From: an uncultured Moraxella sp.
Lineage (GTDB): Bacteria > Pseudomonadota > Gammaproteobacteria > Pseudomonadales > Moraxellaceae
Direction of reading: 5' to 3'
Assembly: GCA_916720335.1 (NCBI GenBank)
Contig: CAKAQU010000030.1
Span: forward strand, 1-15,408
DNA length: 15,408 nucleotides
In this document: positions 1-7,658 of the stretch, piece after piece
How the letters are laid out: each line of letters begins with the position of its first letter
Position numbering within the stretch: the stretch's first letter is position 1
Program-made: the position numbers and the translations under genes
The notes under the pieces: model-generated
Seen by the model: the letters and a program-made list of their open reading frames with translations, nothing else
Database searches by the model: none
What the model was told of the DNA's origin: nothing

Positions 1-989
1 ATGACCGCTCGTTTTGGGGCAGGATGACCTTCTACAGTTAAGTTAGGGTCTTTTTTGTCTAAAAAATCCGCCAAAGAATGATAAGTCATCCAATCGGTTG
101 CGCGTTGCTCTTTGATGCTTGTTTGGTCAATATCCACGCATGTTATCTCATAAAATCCTGTCTTTTTTAGCCAGATTTTAAGTGCTGATACAGATGGCAA
201 AAAATAAACATTATTCATTTGAGCGTAGCGATTTTGTGGCACAAGCACAGTATTATCATCACCATCCACCACCAAAGTCTCAAGAACCAAAGTTCCGCCT
301 TTTTTTAACTGGTTTTTTAGCTGTTCTAAATGCTCAAAAGGCGACATTCGGTGATACAAAACCCCCATACTAAACACAGTATCAAAAAATTCTGATGTAG
401 GAAGCTGCTCAAGTGCTACTGGTAAAAAATGGATATTTTGTTCACCAGAGAAATGTTTGATTGCCATAAATTGATGATAGAATAAGCAGGACGGGTCAAT
501 AACTACCACCGATTTTGCGCCCGCACCCATCATGCGAAAACCGTGATAACCCGAACCGCCACCAACGTCCAAAATGCGTTTACCCACCAAATCCAAATGA
601 GCTGATACTCTATTCCACTTAAAATCACTGCGCCATTCAGTATCTATATGTATGTGTTTGTCTATGCCATCACCAATAAAAAAAGGACCCTTTCGCCACG
701 GCATTAGATTTTTTAGTAAGTTTTGAGCTTTTTTAAAATCGCTATCTTGCCAATCGCCTATGATTTCTACCTTGTCTATAAAATTTACTTTAACAGTTTG
801 CAGTCTGGGCAGTTTTTCAACTATAGAGGCATAAAATGGCGCATGCGCATAACGGCTTTTATCTTTAATGGCAAGCAGCCAAGATGGCAATTTTTCAAGC
901 CACAAATTGGCATTTGGTTGATGTTTGGCAAGCTGTAATAAGTATAAATAGACAGCGGTTTCGGCTTGATGGATGGTATTATTTTTCAT
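1..989 (-). CDS. cmoB: tRNA U34 carboxymethyltransferase CmoB (3' end cut by window edge)
   Basis: CmoB transfers a carboxymethyl group from carboxy-SAM to 5-hydroxyuridine at tRNA position 34, giving cmo5U. My translation from the ATG at 989-987 runs 329 codons to the left edge without a stop and ends GHPAPKRAV, a near-terminal motif of the family, so only a few residues are missing. Visible landmarks are MPWRKGPF (residues 96-103, K100), IDTEWRSD (115-122), the SAM loop ILDVGGGSGYH (139-149), FSMGVLYHR (206-214, Y212) and R327. K100, Y212 and R327 match E. coli K91, Y200 and R315, the carboxy-SAM contacts, by my motif alignment. The SAM loop has Gly where E. coli has Cys, which is unlikely to matter. 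It lies 29 nt downstream of cmoA, with no strong Shine-Dalgarno sequence, and is probably co-transcribed with it. Confidence 0.95.
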   Translation of the reverse strand, partial: MKNNTIHQAETAVYLYLLQLAKHQPNANLWLEKLPSWLLAIKDKSRYAHAPFYASIVEKLPRLQTVKVNFIDKVEIIGDWQDSDFKKAQNLLKNLMPWRKGPFFIGDGIDKHIHIDTEWRSDFKWNRVSAHLDLVGKRILDVGGGSGYHGFRMMGAGAKSVVVIDPSCLFYHQFMAIKHFSGEQNIHFLPVALEQLPTSEFFDTVFSMGVLYHRMSPFEHLEQLKNQLKKGGTLVLETLVVDGDDNTVLVPQNRYAQMNNVYFLPSVSALKIWLKKTGFYEITCVDIDQTSIKEQRATDWMTYHSLADFLDKKDPNLTVEGHPAPKRAV

Positions 990-1018
990 GGTATCAAATA
1001 AATATTGGGAATTAAACA

Positions 1019-1768
1019 CTATTTAAATGCAATCATCGACGTAAAATTTAAAAAACTAAACCATGATAAAACACGTTCAAACCCTGTTTGATGTAATCTT
1101 TGATAATGAGTGTCTTTGGTATCAGTAATCAGTACATTTTCTAAAGCGTTTCTTTTGCCACTAATTTCCAACTCACTGTAGCCATTGGCGCGTTTAAAAT
1201 CATAGTAACGCTCAACTTGCCAAGCATCATCTTCTTCGTTTTGCAAATGTATTTTTTCTGTTAGAATTAAAATACCACCTTTTGCCAGCGATTGATGGCA
1301 TTTTTGCAACAACTCAAGTCGAGTATCAGGCGGTAAAAATTGCAAGGTTAAATTCAGTACAATCATATCACATTCTTGCAATTGCACTTGATTGATGTCT
1401 TGTTCTATGATGGTAATGTGATGATTTGGATAATGTTCTTTTAACAGTGTACGCGCTTTATTGGTCATTGGTTTAGAAATATCCACACCAATCAAATCCA
1501 AATCATCAGGACAAAATTCAGCCGCTAAACTAAACAGCACCGCCCCCAAAGACGTTCCCAAATCATAAATTCTGCTTACCTTTTTATCGCCAAGCATTTG
1601 ACGAAATCCCAAATGGCGACGAGCAAAAATTGGCAACATGGATAAAACCTGACCATAACCGGGAACGCTACGGCGAATCATATCAGGAAAACATGCTACC
1701 ACTTGTTCATCAAACGAAAAGCGAGCATCTTTATCCAAGGGGGTAGTAAATAAAATATCGGGTTTCAT
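1019..1768 (-). CDS. cmoA: carboxy-S-adenosyl-L-methionine synthase CmoA
   Basis: CmoA converts SAM and prephenate to carboxy-SAM, the donor used by CmoB, in the cytoplasm. The 249-residue product has the family length (247 in E. coli). Diagnostic segments are FPDMIRRSVPGYG (27-39), the SAM loop IYDLGTSLGA (67-76), acidic VDIS (95-98), LNLTLQFL (138-145) and DFKRANGYSELEISGKR (190-206) followed by LENV. The usual Cys in the SAM loop (DLGCSLGA) is Thr here. The ATG at 1768 is the only start that keeps the conserved N-terminus, although no clear Shine-Dalgarno precedes it. The gene is divergent from the lytic transglycosylase gene and is followed after 29 nt by cmoB, the usual cmoAB order. Confidence 0.96.
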   Translation of the reverse strand: MKPDILFTTPLDKDARFSFDEQVVACFPDMIRRSVPGYGQVLSMLPIFARRHLGFRQMLGDKKVSRIYDLGTSLGAVLFSLAAEFCPDDLDLIGVDISKPMTNKARTLLKEHYPNHHITIIEQDINQVQLQECDMIVLNLTLQFLPPDTRLELLQKCHQSLAKGGILILTEKIHLQNEEDDAWQVERYYDFKRANGYSELEISGKRNALENVLITDTKDTHYQRLHQTGFERVLSWFSFLNFTSMIAFK

Positions 1769-1788
1769 GGTATTTTAACAAAAGGGGC

Positions 1789-1817
1789 ATTTTAACATTT
1801 TTTATCTTATTTTGGAA
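1789..1817 (-). promoter_or_regulatory. possible sigma70 promoter for cmoAB
   Basis: On the minus strand TTCCAA (1812-1817) and TAAAAT (1789-1794) are separated by 17 nt. The -10 matches 5 of 6 consensus bases and the -35 only 3 of 6. It would give a leader of about 13 nt before the cmoA ATG. The DNA is very AT-rich, so a chance match is quite possible. Confidence 0.3.
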
Positions 1818-1825
1818 AAAGCCAT

Positions 1826-1854
1826 TTGAAATAATCTTACCAAATTCTTACATA
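1826..1854 (+). promoter_or_regulatory. possible distal promoter for the lytic transglycosylase gene
   Basis: TTGAAA (1826-1831) is followed after 17 nt by TACATA (1849-1854). The -35 is good (5 of 6) and the -10 weak (3 of 6). Transcription would start near 1861 and leave a leader of about 65 nt. This is an alternative to the better -10 that sits against the start codon. Confidence 0.3.
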
Positions 1855-1897
1855 AATGTAGTTTTTCACGTTTTCGCCTTGTAATTATCCAAGAATT

Positions 1898-1925
1898 TTG
1901 TACCATTAGTTTTTAATCTTATAAT
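1898..1925 (+). promoter_or_regulatory. possible start-proximal promoter (perfect TATAAT) for the lytic transglycosylase gene
   Basis: TTGTAC (1898-1903) and a perfect TATAAT (1920-1925) are 16 nt apart. The -10 ends only 2 nt before the first ATG (1928), so transcripts would begin around 1931-1933, inside the run of start codons. If it is used, translation must begin at 1934, 1937 or 1940, on an essentially leaderless mRNA. Confidence 0.4.
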
Positions 1926-1927
1926 TT

Positions 1928-3364
1928 ATGTTGATGATGATGAAAAATACCTCCAAATTTCTCAGTTTACTATTGATTAGTCTTTCTACACCTGCTTTAG
2001 CGGATGATTTGCCAAATTTATCAAACAGTCATTTCCAATCTTGTTTGACGGAACTAAAAAACTCCGCCGCCTTTAAAGGGGTATCAAGCTCAACGTTTGA
2101 ACAATATCGCCCAAGTCAGCCCGACCCAACGGTGATTCGTTCACTCAATTATCAGCCAGAATTTAAAAAAGCCGTTTGGGACTATCACGCATCTTTAGTG
2201 GATAGTGAGCGTGTCGCTGATGGTCTAAAAGCTAAAGCCGAACAAGCCGAAGTCTTGCGTCGCATTGAAGCTCGTTTTGGCGTAAAACCTGAACACGTTT
2301 TAGGCGTTTGGGGGGTTGAATCTAATTTTGGTCAAACTTTAGGCAAAAAAAATCTATTTGATAGCTTAGCAACTTTATCTTGCTTTGACCGTCGCCAATC
2401 TTATTTTCGCGGTGAATACGCTGCCGCCTTAAAAATCGTCCAAAACGGCGATATTCGCCCCCAAGATATGACAGGTTCATGGGCGGGTGCTTTTGGTCAA
2501 ACCCAGTTTATGCCAAGCACTTTTTTACGTTTGGCGGTTGATTTTGATAGCGATGGTCGCAAAGATTTAGTCAACAGCAAAGCAGACGCTTTGGCTAGCA
2601 CCGCTAACTTTTTAGTCAAAAGCGGTTATAAATCTGGGGAACCTTGGGGTTATGAAGTTAAATTAAATGGCTACAGTGGCGCAAGTGGTCGTACAAACAA
2701 AAAAACTATAGATTACTGGCGAAATATGGGCATTACCCTACCCGATGGCAGTCGCCTGCCAAGCAATATGTCTCAAGCTGGACTGCTATTACCAGCAGGC
2801 AAACATGGGCCTGCTTTTTTGGTAGGGAAAAATTTTGATACGTTTTATTCTTATAATGCATCCGAAAGCTATGCGCTTGCCATTGCCCATCTATCCACGT
2901 TATTAGAAACCAACAGCACCAATACCAATTTTGCTACCCCATGGCCTACAGACGATGCGGGCATTGGGCGACGTGAAACCAAAGAAATTCAGCAAGCGCT
3001 TATTAATGCTGGCTATGACATTGGTAATGTCGATGGCATTATTGGTGATGGCACCCGAAAAGCAATTATGGACTATCAGCGCAAAATTGGTGTGCCTGCT
3101 GATGGGCGTGCTGGACAAAAATTTTACCGCTTAATCATGGGAAATAAGGCACCAAATAATGGTGCAAACGTACATTTATCTGCAGCGCCAGAAATGCCAA
3201 GTACCCAAACCACCACCATCAGCACCACCAAAACCGTTCAGCCTGTTATCAGCATTACTCGGGGGTCTCTTAATCAAAACAGCCCTAATAATTCTGACAA
3301 TCAACCTGCTGTGTATCGTCGTGTACAAAATGCGGATGGCTCAACGTCGCTAATTAAAAAATAA
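1928..3364 (+). CDS. periplasmic lytic murein transglycosylase, MltB/SLT_2 type, with C-terminal peptidoglycan-binding domain
   Basis: The enzyme should cleave the MurNAc-GlcNAc bond of peptidoglycan and leave 1,6-anhydroMurNAc ends. Residues 1-25 form a signal peptide with an ALA/DD cleavage site; there is no lipobox cysteine, so the protein is soluble in the periplasm, unlike E. coli MltB. The SLT_2 domain spans about 34-330, with the catalytic Glu in VWGVESNFG (E131) and a second hallmark, GSWAGAFGQTQFMPS (183-197). A PG_binding_1 domain follows at about 346-402 (IQQALINAGYDIGNVDGIIG). Residues 405-478 are a Ser/Thr/Asn-rich tail with no recognisable fold. The start is uncertain: ATGs at 1928, 1934, 1937 and 1940 are all in frame and none has a Shine-Dalgarno; numbering here is from 1928. 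Its products would feed the AmpD recycling step encoded further right. Confidence 0.92.
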   Translation: MLMMMKNTSKFLSLLLISLSTPALADDLPNLSNSHFQSCLTELKNSAAFKGVSSSTFEQYRPSQPDPTVIRSLNYQPEFKKAVWDYHASLVDSERVADGLKAKAEQAEVLRRIEARFGVKPEHVLGVWGVESNFGQTLGKKNLFDSLATLSCFDRRQSYFRGEYAAALKIVQNGDIRPQDMTGSWAGAFGQTQFMPSTFLRLAVDFDSDGRKDLVNSKADALASTANFLVKSGYKSGEPWGYEVKLNGYSGASGRTNKKTIDYWRNMGITLPDGSRLPSNMSQAGLLLPAGKHGPAFLVGKNFDTFYSYNASESYALAIAHLSTLLETNSTNTNFATPWPTDDAGIGRRETKEIQQALINAGYDIGNVDGIIGDGTRKAIMDYQRKIGVPADGRAGQKFYRLIMGNKAPNNGANVHLSAAPEMPSTQTTTISTTKTVQPVISITRGSLNQNSPNNSDNQPAVYRRVQNADGSTSLIKK

Positions 3365-3382
3365 ATCCAATCAACCAAAAAT

Positions 3383-3416
3383 TCCCCCATTCAAAAAATA
3401 AATGGGGGATTTTTTT
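3383..3416. terminator. bidirectional rho-independent terminator between convergent genes
   Basis: The arms TCCCCCATT (3383-3391) and AATGGGGGA (3401-3409) form a 9-bp stem with a 9-nt loop, followed by seven T on the plus strand (3410-3416). A run of five A before the left arm (3377-3381) gives a U tract on the minus strand. It sits between the stop codons of the transglycosylase (+) and DUF4105 (-) genes and can serve both. Confidence 0.9.
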
Positions 3417-3417
3417 A

Positions 3418-5256
3418 TTAAAAATACTTCATATAATGCAGTCTTACATCGGTTTGATTATCATCATGATTTTTTTGAATGTTTGTGGTGAAACGCAGAG
3501 CATTTTTAGCATTAAAATCATACTGCACACCTAAAGCAAGCGACGGCTGAAGATAGCCTGAACGATTATTTGCTTTGTCATAATGATACCAATACGGCAA
3601 ATCAAACTCCCCAATCACTCGAAGATTATCATTGACATAGCGCACACAGCCCAAATTTGCACCAATGCCAACGCGATAACCTTGATTTAATTTTCCAAAC
3701 TGCCCGCCTGCTCCTAACAATGTATAACACAAAGTATCCGCCAAATCACCTGAATTGTCAGAAGCTTGTCCAATTGTCCAAGATTTACCCTTTTCTAAAC
3801 GGGTATTTAAAACCAAATGATGGTCGTTATTTTTGCTGCTGGCATCGGTAACTTGCAATAAATTTAAATGCAGTCCCCAAGCTGGTACAGGTTTATTGTT
3901 TTTCTTGGGATTTGGGTTGTTTTTTGCGCTGTTACTTGGATTGTAGCTTTGAGTAGAAAAAATGGTTAATTTATCCAAATGCAGCTTATCCTTATCATTA
4001 AAAGTTGCATCAAAACTCATCAATTCAACATCCAAAAATTTACGCACGCCCTTGGGGCTATCCAATAAATCCTGATACGCTGAACGCACTGATACGCCAT
4101 AAATTGCACCATCATGATTGTTGTTGTGGTCATAACCAATCATTGCTGAAATTCTATGAGTTGGCGCCGCATTTATTGGGTTATTTTGATTGGGCTGTAA
4201 TTTATAAAAATCAAAATCAGCGCCATTATTTAGCTTAGCCTGTCGTAGTGTGGCATTTGATGGAACAAAAATAGTTTGGCTAATCATGTCATGATTTGCT
4301 AAAATTTTAGCAATTTTTGATGGAACCACAATTTTTCCCATATCTTTGGCAATATCTTTATCCTCACGAACAACGTCAATCAAACGCACAATTTCAGTAG
4401 CACAATTATCATGAGTAAAAAAATATTTGCGTTTGATGGCTTTAGTTTCCCATAAATGACGGATAATCTGGTCTAACTCATCTTGGCTTAATTTAATTTG
4501 ATATTGCCAAATATCGCGCTCTCCTTTGACAACATATTCATCCTTTTTTGTTTGGTAATCAAAAAACTCAAGCCCACTATCATATTTACCAAACATGGAT
4601 TTAACTGCCATCATTGCGCCATTTGAGGTATCATTTGGACGCAAACTGCTGTAATTAATTGCAATGGCATCTTTTTCTTGTTGGCTTGCGATGCTTTTGA
4701 CGGTATCTAATTTTAAAAAAGCATGAGCAAAAGCCGACCCTAAAGAATTTGGATGTTCTTCTGCAAAAATTAGTGATAACCCACGCCCTGATAAGCTGTC
4801 TTTCCAAGCAACAAAATCACTACAGCGGTTTTCATCAAAACCTGATACAATGCCCAGCTTAGCAAGCTGCTTATCCAAAAAATGTGCTCGAGCAACAAAA
4901 CGACAGACCTGTTTGTCATCGCCTTGTTGTATGGCATTTAACATTGCAATCAATTCGTTTTTTGGGTTTTGTTGTCCATCTTTAGCTAAAAAAAATTGGC
5001 TATCCTTGATTTTACTTTGACCGTTGTTTGCCAACAACAATCGTTTCCAAATAATGTGTTGGCTTAAATTTTCAAGCTGGCTATCAGTCAGCCCAAACTG
5101 CATCTGACTTTGTGGTAGGATTTGATTTGATTTTGCCAGTTTTAAAATTTCAGGATTTAGCGCCAAACCATGAGCGGTGGGTTGAGCATTTGTCAACATA
5201 GGCAAAGACAGCAGCAAAATAGCCAATGGTTTTTTAGCAAATGTGATAACAGTCAT
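3418..5256 (-). CDS. DUF4105-type envelope protein with probable C-terminal outer-membrane beta-barrel
   Basis: I recognise the Lnb N-terminal periplasmic domain (DUF4105) architecture; no precise function is established to my knowledge. Numbering is from the ATG at 5256. A signal peptide (1-25, TNA/QP) is followed by a helical N-terminal region with HIIWKRLLLAN (68-78) and DSQFFLAKDG (85-94). The DUF4105 core has SLGSAFAHAFLKLD (171-184, H178) and FTHDNCAT (280-287, C285). From about 460 to 612 come alternating strands ending in HYMKYF, an aromatic C-terminus typical of outer-membrane barrels. The conserved His and Asn-Cys recall cysteine peptidases or amidases of the NlpC/P60 type, but that is inference. 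The TTG at 5259 is in frame, but AGGA at 5263-5266 lies 6 nt from the ATG, so I chose the ATG. It is transcribed divergently from ampD and shares a spacer with it. Confidence 0.8.
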   Translation of the reverse strand: MTVITFAKKPLAILLLSLPMLTNAQPTAHGLALNPEILKLAKSNQILPQSQMQFGLTDSQLENLSQHIIWKRLLLANNGQSKIKDSQFFLAKDGQQNPKNELIAMLNAIQQGDDKQVCRFVARAHFLDKQLAKLGIVSGFDENRCSDFVAWKDSLSGRGLSLIFAEEHPNSLGSAFAHAFLKLDTVKSIASQQEKDAIAINYSSLRPNDTSNGAMMAVKSMFGKYDSGLEFFDYQTKKDEYVVKGERDIWQYQIKLSQDELDQIIRHLWETKAIKRKYFFTHDNCATEIVRLIDVVREDKDIAKDMGKIVVPSKIAKILANHDMISQTIFVPSNATLRQAKLNNGADFDFYKLQPNQNNPINAAPTHRISAMIGYDHNNNHDGAIYGVSVRSAYQDLLDSPKGVRKFLDVELMSFDATFNDKDKLHLDKLTIFSTQSYNPSNSAKNNPNPKKNNKPVPAWGLHLNLLQVTDASSKNNDHHLVLNTRLEKGKSWTIGQASDNSGDLADTLCYTLLGAGGQFGKLNQGYRVGIGANLGCVRYVNDNLRVIGEFDLPYWYHYDKANNRSGYLQPSLALGVQYDFNAKNALRFTTNIQKNHDDNQTDVRLHYMKYF

Positions 5257-5291
5257 CAATCTTCCTTTTTTGGTTGCAACATAAGCCAGCT

Positions 5292-5334
5292 TTGATAAAA
5301 TAACAATCTTTTATCAATTTCACCATTTTATCAA
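5292..5334. repeat. three evenly spaced copies of TTTTATCAA in the divergent DUF4105/ampD spacer
   Basis: Copy 1 is inverted (TTGATAAAA, 5292-5300). Copies 2 and 3 are direct (TTTTATCAA, 5309-5317 and 5326-5334). Both gaps are exactly 8 nt, so the period is 17 bp. Copies 1 and 2 form a perfect 9-bp inverted repeat with an 8-nt centre. The location between two divergent starts suggests an operator; TTGATA, read on the minus strand, could also serve as a -35 element for the DUF4105 gene. The binding protein is unknown. Confidence 0.55.
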
Positions 5335-5340
5335 TACAAT
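5335..5340 (+). promoter_or_regulatory. candidate -10 element for ampD
   Basis: TACAAT matches 5 of 6 bases of TATAAT and lies 21 nt before the ampD ATG, directly after the last TTTTATCAA copy. No good -35 sits at the usual distance; that position is occupied by copy 2 of the repeat, which would fit control by a protein bound there. Confidence 0.35.
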
Positions 5341-5361
5341 ACAAACAATATCTACTGACCA

Positions 5362-5967
5362 ATGAAACATTTTACCATCAAAAACGGTCGCTTAGCTGAA
5401 GCAACCTACATCGCTTCACCCAATTTTAACCAAAGACCTACAAAAAATAACGCACCAGAAATCAGTGGCATCGTCATTCATAATATCAGCTTACCGCCCA
5501 GTCAATTTGGGCAAAATGATAAAAATGGCACACATTATGTGAAGGCTTTTTTTCAAAATCAGCTGAACCCAAACGACCACACTTATTTTAGAACCATCAA
5601 AGATTTGCAGGTATCTGCTCATTTATTCATAGAAAGAGATGGCAATATCACTCAATTTGTTAATTTTAATGATAGAGCATGGCACGCTGGTCAATCCAGT
5701 TACTTGGGTCGGCAAAATTGCAATGATTTTACCATTGGTATTGAACTTGAAGGGGATGATTATACACCTTTTGAAGAATGCCAGTATCAAACACTAGCTT
5801 CAGTAATTGTTGCCATTTATCAAGAATATCCGGCCACTTATCGACACCTAATGGGACATAGCGACATTGCTCCAGCTCGCAAAACTGACCCAGGACAATA
5901 TTTTGACTGGCAAAAACTGCGTCTATTGATTGATAAACTACTCAAAAACACCAATCCAATGGATTGA
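5362..5967 (+). CDS. ampD: 1,6-anhydro-N-acetylmuramyl-L-alanine amidase AmpD
   Basis: This is the cytoplasmic zinc amidase that removes the stem peptide from anhydro-muropeptides during cell-wall recycling. In species with an inducible AmpR-AmpC system its loss causes beta-lactamase overproduction; no ampC or ampR is in this window. The single Amidase_2 domain covers about residues 18-190 of 201. Zinc ligands are H40 (VIHNISLPP), H166 (MGHSDIAP) and D176 (KTDPGQYFDW); the catalytic pair is E128 (GIELEG) and K174. All five correspond to the Citrobacter AmpD residues with a constant offset of 12. There is no signal peptide, as expected. No clear Shine-Dalgarno precedes the ATG, but the next in-frame Met would remove the zinc-binding His. 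murJ follows after 45 nt with no terminator between, so the two are probably co-transcribed. Confidence 0.95.
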   Translation: MKHFTIKNGRLAEATYIASPNFNQRPTKNNAPEISGIVIHNISLPPSQFGQNDKNGTHYVKAFFQNQLNPNDHTYFRTIKDLQVSAHLFIERDGNITQFVNFNDRAWHAGQSSYLGRQNCNDFTIGIELEGDDYTPFEECQYQTLASVIVAIYQEYPATYRHLMGHSDIAPARKTDPGQYFDWQKLRLLIDKLLKNTNPMD

Positions 5968-6012
5968 TTTTTATATCATTTATTGATTTTAAGATTTTTT
6001 TAAGAATTTTTT

Positions 6013-7563
6013 ATGGCTAAATCTCGGCTTTTTCGTTCTACTTTTATTGTCAGCGCTATGACTATGCTGTCGCGAATTTTAGGTCTGGTGCGTGATGTGG
6101 TATTGATGAGCGTTTTTGGTGCAGGCGGCTTGATGGATGCGTTTTTGGTCGCCTTTAAAATCCCCAATTTTCTGCGTCGTCTATTTGCTGAAGGTGCATT
6201 TTCTCAAGCATTTGTGCCTGTGTTATCCCAATATAAAGAAACCAAAAATCTAGCTCAAGTACAAATTTTAATCAGCTGTGTTTCAGGTGTATTAAGTTTA
6301 ATTTTGCTGATTTTAACAGTTGCAGTGATTGCCATTGCTCCTTGGGTCATACAAGTGTTTGCCCCCGGATTTATTGATGATAACCAAAAATTTGAAGCGG
6401 CAACTGAACTTTTACGACTTACCTTTCCATATTTATTTTTCATTTCCATGACGGCATTCTTTGGCAGTATTTTGCAAAGCTATGGTAAATTTGCACCGCC
6501 TGCCTTTGCGCCTGTCTTGCTAAACATATCAATGATTGTTGGAGCGCTGATTTTAGCGCCAATGCTGGATAAGCCTATTATGGCTCTAGGCTATGCGGTT
6601 GCAGTTTCAGGAATTTTACAGCTGGTGATTCAGCTGCCCGATTTATACCGTCAAAAACTTCTAGTTGCTCCAAAAATTAATTTTCAACACGAAGGGGTAA
6701 AACGCATTTTAACATTAATGCTGCCCGCAATTTTTGGGGTTTCGGTTACCCAAATCAATCTATTATTAAATACCATTTTTGCCAGTAAAATGGTCAATGG
6801 TTCAGTATCATGGTTATACGCCGCCGAACGTTTGAGTGAACTGCCCTTAGGTTTGATTGGCGTCGCAATCGGCACAGTCATTCTACCAAGTTTATCAGCC
6901 AGCTGCGCCAAAGCTGACCATCAAGAATTTACCAAGACGCTTGATTGGGCGGCTCGATTAATTATTCTTATTGGACTGCCTGCCAGTTTTGCAATGTTTG
7001 TTTTGTCAGATGTTTTAATGAATGCCTTGTTTGTACGTGGCGAATTTAGCCATACTGATGCCATTAACAGCGGGCTTGCCCTAAAAAGCATGGCGGGCGG
7101 TATTTTAGGATTTATGCTAATTAAAATATTTGCACCTGCTTTTTTTGCTCGTCAAGACACTAAAACGCCTGTAAAAATTGGCATTATTGCTGTTTTTGCC
7201 AATATGATTTTTAGTGTCATTTTTATTGGTGTTTTTTATTTGGCAAATTTACCTTTGCATGGCGGTTTAGCGCTTGGAGCAACGGCTGCCAGTTTTGTGA
7301 ACGCTGGACTGCTATATTACTGCTTACACAAAAATAATATTTGGCAATTTGGCGGACACTGGCGAAAGATGGGGATGCAATTTGCGGTGGCAACAACCGC
7401 TATGGTTGCTAGTTTGTACGCTGCATTGCCTTTTTATCCAGAAACGGGAACAATTTGGATAAAAATTGCTGTATTATCCGCTTTGTGCGTTCTTGGTGCG
7501 GCGGTTTATGCCATAGTGCTTTTGGCAACGGGCTTTCGTCCACGTCAATTAAAACATGGCTAA
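6013..7563 (+). CDS. murJ: lipid II flippase MurJ (MviN)
   Basis: MurJ moves lipid II from the inner to the outer face of the cytoplasmic membrane for peptidoglycan synthesis. The 516-residue protein has the family length (511 in E. coli) and about fourteen hydrophobic segments of the MOP superfamily. The N-terminus shows the signature MLSRILGLVRD (18-28) and FKIPNFLRRLFAEGAFSQAF (48-67). Charged residues lining the central cavity are present: R21, R27, D42, R55/R56 and R273 in YAAERLSELP. The start at 6013 gives the expected N-terminus; a weak AAGA lies 7 nt upstream. It is the second gene after ampD and ends at a strong terminator, which closes the unit. A perfect 10-bp duplication lies just after the stop codon. 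Confidence 0.96.
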   Translation: MAKSRLFRSTFIVSAMTMLSRILGLVRDVVLMSVFGAGGLMDAFLVAFKIPNFLRRLFAEGAFSQAFVPVLSQYKETKNLAQVQILISCVSGVLSLILLILTVAVIAIAPWVIQVFAPGFIDDNQKFEAATELLRLTFPYLFFISMTAFFGSILQSYGKFAPPAFAPVLLNISMIVGALILAPMLDKPIMALGYAVAVSGILQLVIQLPDLYRQKLLVAPKINFQHEGVKRILTLMLPAIFGVSVTQINLLLNTIFASKMVNGSVSWLYAAERLSELPLGLIGVAIGTVILPSLSASCAKADHQEFTKTLDWAARLIILIGLPASFAMFVLSDVLMNALFVRGEFSHTDAINSGLALKSMAGGILGFMLIKIFAPAFFARQDTKTPVKIGIIAVFANMIFSVIFIGVFYLANLPLHGGLALGATAASFVNAGLLYYCLHKNNIWQFGGHWRKMGMQFAVATTAMVASLYAALPFYPETGTIWIKIAVLSALCVLGAAVYAIVLLATGFRPRQLKHG

Positions 7564-7585
7564 TCAACCAAACTGAGTTTAAAAA

Positions 7586-7605
7586 CTTCATAAAGCTTCA
7601 TAAAG
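7586..7605. repeat. perfect 10-bp tandem duplication
   Basis: CTTCATAAAG occurs twice back to back (7586-7595 and 7596-7605) between the murJ stop and its terminator. It looks like a replication-slippage duplication with no evident function. Confidence 0.85.
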
Positions 7606-7615
7606 TAATCAACAT

Positions 7616-7646
7616 AAAAAACACCGCTTAATAGCGGTGTTTTTTT
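7616..7646. terminator. bidirectional rho-independent terminator between murJ and dnaK
   Basis: ACACCGCT (7621-7628) pairs with AGCGGTGT (7633-7640) around a TAAT loop. The stem is extended by A-T pairs from the flanking A run (7616-7620) and T run (7641-7646). The symmetric A/T flanks make it usable from both strands, and it lies between the convergent murJ and dnaK stops. Confidence 0.93.
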
Positions 7647-7658
7647 AATCACTGATGA

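Noticed and set aside
182..938. Plus-strand open frames of 63 and 71 codons at the left edge
   Set aside because: The region is covered on the minus strand by cmoB, whose translation matches the family throughout.
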